A model generated the notes under the pieces. That model was not told where the DNA came from. It was given only the letters and a program-made list of their open reading frames with translations, and made no database searches. Below are positions 7,523 to 13,874 of a stretch of DNA of 49,960 bases, piece by piece. Where the stretch lies: positions 1 through 49,960 of the forward strand of contig NZ_NWMV01000004.1 in assembly GCF_002837145.1 (NCBI RefSeq), given 5' to 3'. The first letter of the stretch is position 1. The number at the start of each line of letters is the position of its first letter. The position numbers were made by a program, and so were the translations under genes. Origin of the DNA: Macromonas nakdongensis. GTDB lineage: Bacteria > Pseudomonadota > Gammaproteobacteria > Burkholderiales > Burkholderiaceae_C.

Positions 7523-8032
7523 ATGACCTCTCTGATGGACCGCCTGCTCAAGTGGACCTGCGGGCTCGTCTCGGCCCTGGCCCTCTTTGGCATCATGTGG
7601 CTCATGCTGCTCGATGTGATCGGCCGCAAGTACCTCGACCACGCCATCCCCGGCGCCCTGGAAATCACCGAAATCCTGATGGTGGTGGTGATCTTCGGTG
7701 CCCTGCCCCTGGTGTCTTGGCGCAGCGAGCACATCGTCTTCGATTCGCTCGATGGCGTGATGCCACGGGCCCTCAAAGGCCTGCAGCACCGGCTGGTGCA
7801 CCTGGTCTGTGCCGGCACCTTTGCCTTCCTGGGGCTGCAGCTGATCAAGCGCGCCGAGCGCTTTGCCGAGTACGGCGAGGTCACGGCCCACCTGGGCCTG
7901 TCGCTGGCGCCGGTGGCCTGGATCATGGCGGTCTTCCTCGCCACCACCGCCCTGGTGCACCTGTTGTTTGTGGTCCAGCTGCCGCCCGGCGCCCTGGAGC
8001 ACGTTCCCCACACCCCGGAGTTGCCGGAATGA
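7523..8032 (+). CDS. TRAP transporter small membrane subunit, DctQ family
   Basis: This 169-residue protein is the four-helix DctQ subunit that joins DctM in the TRAP permease. Predicted membrane segments cover WTCGLVSALALFGIMWLMLL near the N-terminus, then LMVVVIFGALPLVSW, a helix around LVHLVCAGTFAFLGLQLI, and APVAWIMAVFLATTALVHLL. The conserved E-I-T-E-I and WRSEHI regions fit the family. The chosen start is the ATG at 7523 just after the internal terminator; the frame is open further upstream only because it overlaps dctP out of frame. Its stop overlaps the ATG of dctM (8029-8032), so the two membrane subunits are translationally coupled. Confidence 0.92.
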   Translation: MTSLMDRLLKWTCGLVSALALFGIMWLMLLDVIGRKYLDHAIPGALEITEILMVVVIFGALPLVSWRSEHIVFDSLDGVMPRALKGLQHRLVHLVCAGTFAFLGLQLIKRAERFAEYGEVTAHLGLSLAPVAWIMAVFLATTALVHLLFVVQLPPGALEHVPHTPELPE

Positions 8033-9324
8033 TCGAAGCCCTCTACGGATTCCTGGCCGTCTTTGCGATGGCCTTTTTGCGCGTGCCCCTGGCCGTGGCC
8101 ATGATGATCGCCGGCGTCGCCGGGATGGGCTTGATGCGGGGCTGGACGCCGGCGCTGGCCGGGGTCAGCCAGGTGGTGTTCGAGACCGGCTTTGCCTACG
8201 TGCTGTCGGTGATCCCGCTGTTCGTGCTGATGGGCAATTTCGTGACCCGCGCGGGCATGGCGCGTGAGCTGTACACCGCGGCCAACTCTTTTGTCGGCCA
8301 CCGCAAGGGCGGTCTGGCCATGGCCAGCATCATCGCCTCGGGCGGCTTCGGGGCGATCTGCGGCTCGTCGATCGCCACCGCCGCCACGATGACCAAGGTG
8401 GCCTTCCCGGAGATGCGCAAGCACGGCTACAAGGATTCGCTGGCCACCGGCGCCATCGCCTCCGGCGGCACGCTGGGCATCCTGATCCCGCCTTCGACCA
8501 TCATGGTGATCTACGGCATCATCACCGAGACGAACATCGGTGAGATGTTTGTGGCCGGCATCCTGCCGGGCATCGTGGCGGTGTTGATGCTGTGTCTGGC
8601 GGTGGTGTTCGTGACCTGGCGCGACCCCGAAGCGGGCCCGCCGGCCGAGCGCCACAGCTGGGGGGAGCGGTTCACCGCGCTGCGCAACATCTGGGCGGTG
8701 GTGCTGCTGTTTGCGCTGGTGATCGGCGGGATCTACGGGGGGGTCTTCACCGCCACCGAGGGGGCGGGGGTCGGGGCCGCGGGCGCCTTCCTGTTCGCGC
8801 TGGTGCGCCGCACGCTGAGCCCGAAGGTGCTGCTGGAGATTCTGGTGGAGAGTTCGCGCACGACGGCGATGCTGTTCACCATCCTGATCGGGGCGATGAT
8901 CTTCACGAACTTCATCAATTTCACCAGCATGCCGACGGACCTGCGCGATTGGGTGGTGGGCATCAGCCCGAGCCCGATCGTGGTGATCCTGCTGATGATG
9001 GCGATCTACCTGGCCCTGGGCATGGTGATGGAGGAGCTGGCCATCGTGCTGCTGACGATTCCGGTGTTCTTCCCCATCGTCACCGGCCTGGGCTTCGATC
9101 CGGTCTGGTTCGGCATCCTGATCATCACGGTGGTGGAGATCGGCATGATCTCACCCCCGGTGGGCCTGAACCTGTTCGTGATCAACTCGCTGCTCAAGGA
9201 CGTGCGCCTCAACACCATCTACCGCGGTGTCTGGCCCTTCGTCATGGCCGACATCCTCCGCCTGGGCATCCTCATCGCCATCCCAGGCCTCTCGCTATGG
9301 CTCCCTCAGCTGATGCGCCACTGA
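8029..9324 (+). CDS. TRAP transporter large permease subunit, DctM family
   Basis: This 431-residue protein is the 12-helix transport subunit of the TRAP system, coupling carboxylate uptake to a sodium or proton gradient. It starts MIEALYGFLAVFAMAFLRVP and contains the DctM signatures GGFGAICGSSIATAATM and ASGGTLGILIPPSTIMVIYG, and later IGMISPPVGLNLFVIN. Length is normal. The ATG at 8029 overlaps the dctQ stop by four bases. Its stop codon lies inside a 12-bp inverted repeat (9312-9353) that may end the transcript. Confidence 0.95.
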   Translation: MIEALYGFLAVFAMAFLRVPLAVAMMIAGVAGMGLMRGWTPALAGVSQVVFETGFAYVLSVIPLFVLMGNFVTRAGMARELYTAANSFVGHRKGGLAMASIIASGGFGAICGSSIATAATMTKVAFPEMRKHGYKDSLATGAIASGGTLGILIPPSTIMVIYGIITETNIGEMFVAGILPGIVAVLMLCLAVVFVTWRDPEAGPPAERHSWGERFTALRNIWAVVLLFALVIGGIYGGVFTATEGAGVGAAGAFLFALVRRTLSPKVLLEILVESSRTTAMLFTILIGAMIFTNFINFTSMPTDLRDWVVGISPSPIVVILLMMAIYLALGMVMEELAIVLLTIPVFFPIVTGLGFDPVWFGILIITVVEIGMISPPVGLNLFVINSLLKDVRLNTIYRGVWPFVMADILRLGILIAIPGLSLWLPQLMRH

Positions 9325-9353
9325 ACACCATGGCCACTGCCCAGTGGCGCATC
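9312..9353. terminator. 12-bp inverted repeat overlapping the dctM stop codon
   Basis: GATGCGCCACTG (9312-9323) and CAGTGGCGCATC (9342-9353) form a perfect 12-bp stem with an 18-base loop. A competing 7-bp hairpin (GCCACTG at 9333-9339 with CAGTGGC at 9342-9348) shares the right arm. It sits between convergent genes. There is no T-run on either strand, so it may protect 3' ends or work with Rho rather than act as a classic intrinsic terminator. Confidence 0.5.
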
Positions 9354-9370
9354 CATCATCGCCTCCAGCC

Positions 9371-9532
9371 TCACGGCTTGGACGGCCGGACCGGTTGCAA
9401 AGCGTCCCACCACGACGACGGCGCCTGCGGATCGTCGTCGGTGCAATACGGGTCTTCCACCCCTTCGGGCAGTTGCGACGACACGAAGGCATCGACGTCG
9501 GGCCATTCCTGTTCATCCAACAGTGTGCACAT
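9371..9532 (-). CDS. Small hypothetical protein, 53 residues
   Basis: No known family is recognised. The 53-residue product starts MCTLLDEQEWPDVDAFVSS, is acidic with several Trp and Asp residues, and ends QPVRPSKP. The ATG at 9532 is preceded by a good ribosome-binding site (GGGAAGAA reading on the minus strand), which separates it from the longer open frame upstream. It is convergent with dctM and lies downstream of another very small gene at 9700-9777 on the same strand, beyond a terminator. It is coded without overlap in a region that has no better gene. Expression is unproven. Confidence 0.5.
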   Translation of the reverse strand: MCTLLDEQEWPDVDAFVSSQLPEGVEDPYCTDDDPQAPSSWWDALQPVRPSKP

Positions 9533-9649
9533 GCTTCTTCCCTGAATCATTTTTCGTAAAAATTTAACAGGCTGCGGCCTGCCCCGGCATCCCCTGTTTG
9601 GGTGATGACCGGCCGTGCATAGCCCTTCCGACCCCACAGCACCAGGCAC

Positions 9650-9672
9650 AAAAAAGCCACCGCGGGGGTGGC
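9650..9672 (-). terminator. Intrinsic terminator after the 25-residue gene
   Basis: Reading on the minus strand, GCCACC-CCCGC-GGTGGC (9672-9656) is followed by six Ts (9655-9650). This is a compact rho-independent terminator 28 bases downstream of the small open reading frame at 9700-9777. Its presence supports that frame as a transcribed unit. Confidence 0.75.
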
Positions 9673-9699
9673 CATCTGGGCGCGGATGAGGCGATCGGC

Positions 9700-9777
9700 T
9701 CACACCGAGGTGGCCGGGGGCATCCAGAAGCGCCGGGTGATTTCGATGACGCGGTGGGCCTGGTGTTGAATGTTCAT
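9700..9777 (-). CDS. Very small protein, 25 residues
   Basis: The product is a 25-residue, basic, amphipathic peptide (MNIQHQAHRVIEITRRFWMP, then five residues to PATSV). The ATG at 9777 has a near-perfect ribosome-binding site, AGGAGA, six to eight bases upstream on the minus strand. An intrinsic terminator follows at 9650-9672. A strong ribosome-binding site plus a dedicated terminator argue for a real small gene or a regulatory RNA encoding a peptide. It is divergent from the LexA-like gene at 9954. No function can be assigned. Confidence 0.5.
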   Translation of the reverse strand: MNIQHQAHRVIEITRRFWMPPATSV

Positions 9778-9899
9778 GGATCTCCTGCCTTTCTTGCTTG
9801 TCGGGAACGGTGCATGCCGCGCACCTGCCGTCGCGGCGTGCGCATGTTGCACCACGGGCGTGTCGGTTTGGTGACAGCCCCTGCACCCGCACCGCCGGC

Positions 9900-9929
9900 T
9901 TGACGAATGGCGCTTGTTTGCGCTACATT
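9900..9929 (+). promoter_or_regulatory. Probable promoter of the LexA-like gene
   Basis: TTGACG (9900-9905) and TACATT (9924-9929) are spaced 18 bp apart upstream of the ATG at 9954. The operator palindrome begins at the end of the -10 box, so a bound repressor would cover the transcription start. Confidence 0.55.
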
Positions 9930-9949
9930 GGTGAACATTCATTCACCAA
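9928..9949. promoter_or_regulatory. Palindromic operator TTGGTGAA-N6-TTCACCAA
   Basis: Perfect 8-bp inverted arms (9928-9935 and 9942-9949) flank CATTCA. The site overlaps the likely -10/start region, 5 bp before the LexA-like ATG. LexA-type proteins bind dyads of this kind as dimers, so autorepression is likely. The arms differ from the E. coli SOS box (CTGT-N8-ACAG). Confidence 0.7.
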
Positions 9950-9953
9950 AACC

Positions 9954-10529
9954 ATGTCAGACCACAAACACCTCAATGCCCTGCGCGTTTACTGGAAGGC
10001 GAACAAAGCGTTCCCGGCCATGGCCAAGCTGGCCGACGTGCTGGGGCTGGCCTCGTCCGGAGGGGTGTTCAAGGTTGTCGGTCGCCTGGTGGACGCCGGC
10101 TACCTGGAACGCACCGAAGGGCGCATCGCCCCCACGCCCGCATTTTTCGCCCTGCCGGTGCTGGGCAATGTGCGGGCCGGCCTGCCCCAGCCCGAAGACC
10201 AGAGCGCCGGGCTGGAGGCCATCGGCGTCGAAGACTACCTGATCCGCCACCCCGAACGCACCGTGTTTTGCCGGGTGCGCGGCGACTCCATGCGCGACGC
10301 GGGCATGCTCGACGGCGACATGGTGGTGGTCGAACGCAACCGCCCCACCAAGCCCGGCGACATCGTCGTGGCGCTGGTGGACCACGAAATGACCGTCAAG
10401 CACCTGTTCCCCCAGGCCGGGGGCTGGGTGCTCAAGCCCGCCAACCCCGACTACCCCGACATCGTGGCCCAGGAATCGCTGGAGATCATCGGTGTCGTGG
10501 TGGGCGTTTTCCGACGGGTGGGCCGCTGA
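9954..10529 (+). CDS. LexA-like self-cleaving transcriptional repressor (peptidase S24)
   Basis: This 191-residue protein has a winged-helix N-terminus of about 65 residues (PAMAKLADVLGLASSGGVFK, then a wing with GYLERTEGRIAP) and a C-terminal S24 peptidase domain. The autocleavage site is VRAG (Ala-Gly near residue 74). The catalytic serine is in RGDSMRDAGMLDGDMV near residue 111 and the catalytic lysine in EMTVKHLF near residue 149. LexA-family repressors cleave themselves when RecA is activated by DNA damage. The start ATG at 9954 lies just after a perfect palindromic operator, which implies autorepression. It is divergent from the 25-residue gene. It could be a second LexA or a LexA-like regulator of a separate regulon rather than the main SOS repressor. 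Confidence 0.88.
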   Translation: MSDHKHLNALRVYWKANKAFPAMAKLADVLGLASSGGVFKVVGRLVDAGYLERTEGRIAPTPAFFALPVLGNVRAGLPQPEDQSAGLEAIGVEDYLIRHPERTVFCRVRGDSMRDAGMLDGDMVVVERNRPTKPGDIVVALVDHEMTVKHLFPQAGGWVLKPANPDYPDIVAQESLEIIGVVVGVFRRVGR

Positions 10530-10582
10530 CCCGCGCAGCCCCCACCGGCATCTTCACCCCCGCTGTTCCCCCGAGGCCCACC

Positions 10583-10717
10583 ATGACACTCAAAGCCCTC
10601 TTTCGCAAGCTGACCGGCAAAGGCGGCGCACTCAACCGCGCCACCACCATCCGGGAGATCTGTCAACTCAACGTCCAGGCGGCCCGCGCCCGGGTGTCGG
10701 TGTACGACCTGGACTGA
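10583..10717 (+). CDS. Small hypothetical protein, 44 residues
   Basis: This small basic protein starts MTLKALFRKLTGKGGALNRA and ends RARVSVYDLD. It lies 53 bp downstream of the LexA-like gene on the same strand, with a purine-rich CCGAGG about 8 bases before the ATG at 10583, so it may be co-transcribed. No family is recognised. An amphipathic N-terminal helix is likely. If cotranscribed it would be induced with the LexA-like repressor. Confidence 0.5.
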   Translation: MTLKALFRKLTGKGGALNRATTIREICQLNVQAARARVSVYDLD

Positions 10718-10761
10718 AGCCCGGTCAAACGGCTGCCCCTCGGACGGCCGCAGCACCGGTC

Positions 10762-11577
10762 TCACTCGTCGTCGCCCCCCATCAGGCCGCCCAGCAAGCC
10801 GCCACCCAACACGGCCCCGCCCAACACCGAGCCTTCTTCACGGGCGCCGCCGCGCTGCGGGGCCGCTGCAAAAATGCGCGAAGCCAGGCGCGAAAACGGC
10901 AGGCTCTGGATCCACACGTGGCCGGGGCCGCTCAGTCGGGCCAGGAACAGGCCCTCGCCCCCGAACAGCGCGGTCTTGATCTTGCCCACGTACTGGATGT
11001 CGAAGGACACGTCCGGCGTGTGCGCCACCAGGCAGCCCGTGTCCACCATCAGCGTTTCGCCCGGGGCCAGCTGGCGCTCGACGATGGTGCCCCCCGCATG
11101 AACGAAGGCCAGCCCGTCGCCCTGCAGCCGCTGCATGATGAAGCCTTCACCGCCGAAAAAGCCCACGCCCAGCTTTTGCTGGAAGTGGATGCCGATGCTC
11201 ACCCCCTTGGCGGCGCACAGGAAAGCGTCCTTCTGGCAAACCAGGGTGCCGCCCAGGCGGTCCAGCGGCATGGGGATGATCTTGCCGGTGTAAGGGGCGG
11301 CAAACGCCAGTTTGCGCTTGCCCGAGCCCTGGTTGCGGTACACCGTGGTGAACAGCGATTCGCCGGTGATGAGGCGCTTGCCCGCCCCCAACAGCTTGCC
11401 GAAAAACCCGCCTTCCTGCGCCGACCCGTCACCAAACAACGTGTCCATCTCGATGCCCGACTCCATGTAGAGCATGGAGCCGGCCTCCCCGATGGCGGCC
11501 TCGCCCGGGTCCAGCTCGATTTCGACGAGCTGCATGTCATCGCCCATCAGGCGGTAATCGATCACATCCATGGCCAT
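10762..11577 (-). CDS. AIM24 family protein (TIGR00266/DUF124)
   Basis: This 271-residue protein belongs to the AIM24/TIGR00266 family of beta-sandwich proteins of unknown biochemical function. Family signs are repeated Gly-rich strands such as GGTLVCQKDAFLCAAKGV, GEGFIMQRLQGDGLAFVHAG and TALFGGEGLFLARLSGPG. The C-terminus is a glycine tail (VLGGAVLGGGLLGGLMGGDD) that may insert into or associate with membranes. The start chosen is the ATG at 11577, preceded by AAAGGGG on the minus strand; the frame runs further upstream without a ribosome-binding site. Members are often encoded as tandem paralogues, but only one copy is present here. Confidence 0.85.
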   Translation of the reverse strand: MAMDVIDYRLMGDDMQLVEIELDPGEAAIGEAGSMLYMESGIEMDTLFGDGSAQEGGFFGKLLGAGKRLITGESLFTTVYRNQGSGKRKLAFAAPYTGKIIPMPLDRLGGTLVCQKDAFLCAAKGVSIGIHFQQKLGVGFFGGEGFIMQRLQGDGLAFVHAGGTIVERQLAPGETLMVDTGCLVAHTPDVSFDIQYVGKIKTALFGGEGLFLARLSGPGHVWIQSLPFSRLASRIFAAAPQRGGAREEGSVLGGAVLGGGLLGGLMGGDDE

Positions 11578-11681
11578 GCTGGCACCCCTTTCTTGGAACA
11601 ACAGATCCACTGACACCCGCGGCACGGTCGCGCCACGGACCTGACCGGCCCCAGGCCGGCGTTTGCGGCTATTCTCGGCGA

Positions 11682-12122
11682 ATGCACCCCACCCCCGACC
11701 ACGAAGCCGGCCATGCCCGCACACAGGCCATGCTGCAACGCCTGCACAAGGCGATGCGCGAGATCGAAGCAGAGATCGCCGCCCACCAAGGCGTCTATCC
11801 CTACAACCACGGCCGGGTGACGCAGTCGGAACTGTGCCGCCGGGCCGACGTGAAAAAGGCGACGCTGCAGACCCCGCTGCACAAAGACAGCACCCGGGTG
11901 GAGGTGCTGCGCTGGCTGGACACGCTGGCCGAGACCCTGACCCACAACCGCGACGCCACGCGCGAACGGGTCACCGCACAAACCGAACGCCTGGCCCTGG
12001 AGGTGGAGCGCCTGACCCTGGAGGTGGAGCGCCTGACCCAGGCCCTGGCCGAAGCGCAGGCCCGCATCGAGGCCCTGAGCGCCGACAACCAGCGGCTCCG
12101 CGCCGCCTCACGGGCGGTCTGA
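11682..12122 (+). CDS. HTH and coiled-coil protein of unknown function
   Basis: This 146-residue protein is not recognised as a named family. The first half contains a likely helix-turn-helix (RVTQSELCRRADVKKATLQ, residues about 45-63) followed by HKDSTRVEVLRWL, reminiscent of DNA-binding domains in KfrA-like or recombinase-associated proteins. The second half is a long coiled coil of Leu-Glu-Val-Glu-Arg heptads (residues about 95-140). The coil contains a perfect 21-bp tandem duplication at 11997-12038, which adds exactly one heptad. Its 3' end overlaps the convergent diguanylate cyclase gene by 15 bp. A DNA-binding dimer is a reasonable guess. Confidence 0.65.
   Translation: MHPTPDHEAGHARTQAMLQRLHKAMREIEAEIAAHQGVYPYNHGRVTQSELCRRADVKKATLQTPLHKDSTRVEVLRWLDTLAETLTHNRDATRERVTAQTERLALEVERLTLEVERLTQALAEAQARIEALSADNQRLRAASRAV
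11997..12038 (+). repeat. Perfect 21-bp tandem duplication within a coiled-coil gene
   Basis: Two identical 21-bp copies (11997-12017 and 12018-12038) encode two copies of LEVERLT. Each unit is one heptad, so copy-number change keeps both frame and coil register. The exact nucleotide identity, including third positions, suggests a recent duplication. Confidence 0.9.
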
Positions 12123-13760
12123 GGCGCCGGTGTCGGTCCCTGACGCGGGCTCCGCTGCCCCATCCGGGGACGCACACACACGGTTGCGGCCTTGGTGCTT
12201 GGCCCGGTACAGCGCGCGGTCGGCCAGCGCCAGCACGTCCTCGGGCCGCCCGCCCGCCGACGGCCGCAGCACGGCCACCCCCACGCTGATCGTAACGAAG
12301 CCCCCTCCTGTGTCGTTGGCCTCGTGGGGCAGCGCCAGCGCCTCGACGGCGGACCGCAGGTCCTCGGCCTTGAACAAAGCACCAGCCCGATCGCAGTCGG
12401 GCAACAGGCAGACGAACTCCTCGCCACCGTAGCGGGCCACCAGGTCGTGCGAGCGGGCCAGGCCCGCCTGCAAGGCTTGGGCAATCACCTGCAGACAGGC
12501 ATCGCCGGCCTGGTGCCCGTAGCGGTCGTTGTAGCGTTTGAAATGGTCCACATCGACCATGAGCACCGCCAGGGAGCAGGCTTCGCGCAAACAACGGCGC
12601 CACTCGGCATCCAATTGCTCGTCCAGACGGCGGCGGTTGGCCACCCCGGTCAGACCATCGACCAGCGCCAGCGACCGGAGTTGCGCGCTTTGTGCGTGCA
12701 ACTGGCGGTTGAGCAACTCCAGTTCGGCGTTCTTGCGGTGCAGCAGATCGGCGGCCACGACCGCATCGCGGGCGGCCTGGCTCTGGCGCCGTTGCAGCAG
12801 GAACAGCAGCCCCGCACTGCTCACCACGAGCAAAGAGAACAGCACGGCTTTGATCCAGGTTTCGTAACGCCATTGCGCAAACACGGTCCGCACATCCCGG
12901 TGCGCCACCACCACCAAGGCGGTGTCCATCTTCACATCGACCGGCTGCACCGAGCGCAGCGCCACCATGCGCGCCCGGGCACCGGGTGCGGCCGGTACCA
13001 CCGCGAAACCGGCAGACGGTCCCGGCACCAGGTGCCGGGCATACCAGGGGGGCGATGCCACTGCCCGCTCGTCCGGGGCCTTGCCCGGGTGGGGCACCAC
13101 CATGAAGACCCGACCGTGTCCGTGGTAAATCTCCACCTGCATGTCGGTGGCGTAACGGACCGATTGCAACAGGATCTTGAACTCGTCGGGGTCCAAGGTG
13201 GCGGTCACGATGCCATCGAAAGTCTGCGCAGGGGTGCTCACCGTCCGCGCCACGTTCAGGGCAAACACCCCCAAGACCGTGACGTAAGGGGGACCCACAC
13301 ACAAAGTCTCGGGATCGGACAGAGCCGATGCGGTCTGGAAATAGTCGCGGTGCCGAAAATTGCGGCCGGCAATCTCCGCCCGGTTGGAGGCCAGGACGGT
13401 GCCTTCGCGGTCCAGAATCGCCAGGGTCCGGACACCCGTCATGGCATCGGAATAGGCCTTCAGCCAGCGGTGGGCATCGCCCAACGTGGGTCCCGACTGG
13501 CGCCAGCGGGGCAACTCGTCACGGATGTTGACCAGCGCCCGGTTGATGGTGTCCAGCTGGCGCCCGACGTTGTCGTGCAGCACGTCGGCCACGGCCAGGA
13601 GCCGTTCGCGTTCACGGTCGTGGATCTGACGGTGCTCGCGCCACTGGCCGTACACGAGGTAGGCCCCCAACAAGATCAGGCCCGCGACCAGAAACAGCCA
13701 CTCCATCAGGAACACGTTCAGCCAGCGACTGCGTGCGGCACGGGGAGCGGGGGTGGCCAT
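12108..13760 (-). CDS. Membrane diguanylate cyclase (sensor domain + GGDEF)
   Basis: This protein of about 550 residues makes cyclic-di-GMP from two GTP. An N-terminal membrane helix (WLFLVAGLILLGAYLVY) is followed by a periplasmic sensing region of about 230 residues that resembles a Cache-type fold (VRTLAILDREGTVLASN, FRHRDYFQTA). A second membrane helix (AVLFSLLVVSSAGLLFLL) leads into a coiled coil and the GGDEF domain. The active site GGEEF is near residues 445-449, and an RSHD motif five residues before it is the product-inhibition I-site. Cyclase activity is therefore likely. The start is uncertain: ATG at 13760 is chosen; a TTG at 13829 would add 23 residues. It heads a run of cyclic-di-GMP genes. 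Confidence 0.88.
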   Translation of the reverse strand: MATPAPRAARSRWLNVFLMEWLFLVAGLILLGAYLVYGQWREHRQIHDRERERLLAVADVLHDNVGRQLDTINRALVNIRDELPRWRQSGPTLGDAHRWLKAYSDAMTGVRTLAILDREGTVLASNRAEIAGRNFRHRDYFQTASALSDPETLCVGPPYVTVLGVFALNVARTVSTPAQTFDGIVTATLDPDEFKILLQSVRYATDMQVEIYHGHGRVFMVVPHPGKAPDERAVASPPWYARHLVPGPSAGFAVVPAAPGARARMVALRSVQPVDVKMDTALVVVAHRDVRTVFAQWRYETWIKAVLFSLLVVSSAGLLFLLQRRQSQAARDAVVAADLLHRKNAELELLNRQLHAQSAQLRSLALVDGLTGVANRRRLDEQLDAEWRRCLREACSLAVLMVDVDHFKRYNDRYGHQAGDACLQVIAQALQAGLARSHDLVARYGGEEFVCLLPDCDRAGALFKAEDLRSAVEALALPHEANDTGGGFVTISVGVAVLRPSAGGRPEDVLALADRALYRAKHQGRNRVCASPDGAAEPASGTDTGASDRP

Positions 13761-13874
13761 GTGTGAAACGGTGGTGTTGCGGGCGCGAAGGGCCCAACCG
13801 GCGCCATTCAAGCCGCACGTTTGCCCCAACCCACGCCAGTATTTTTGTCAGAATTACATCATAGTCGCCCAGCC

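Noticed and set aside
9533-9892. Upstream part of the 173-codon minus-strand frame that ends in the 53-residue gene
   Set aside because: The upstream part is Arg/Pro/His-rich, overlaps the 25-residue gene and a terminator in another frame, and has no ribosome-binding site. Only the last 53 codons look like a gene.
11562-11981. Minus-strand open frame extending the AIM24 gene upstream
   Set aside because: The ATG at 11577 has a clear ribosome-binding site and the family begins there. The upstream part overlaps the HTH/coiled-coil gene on the other strand.
12192-13766. Long plus-strand open frame of 524 codons opposite the diguanylate cyclase
   Set aside because: Its translation is Gln/His/Arg/Val-rich low-quality sequence without domains. 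It is the antisense shadow of a clear GGDEF protein in GC-rich DNA.
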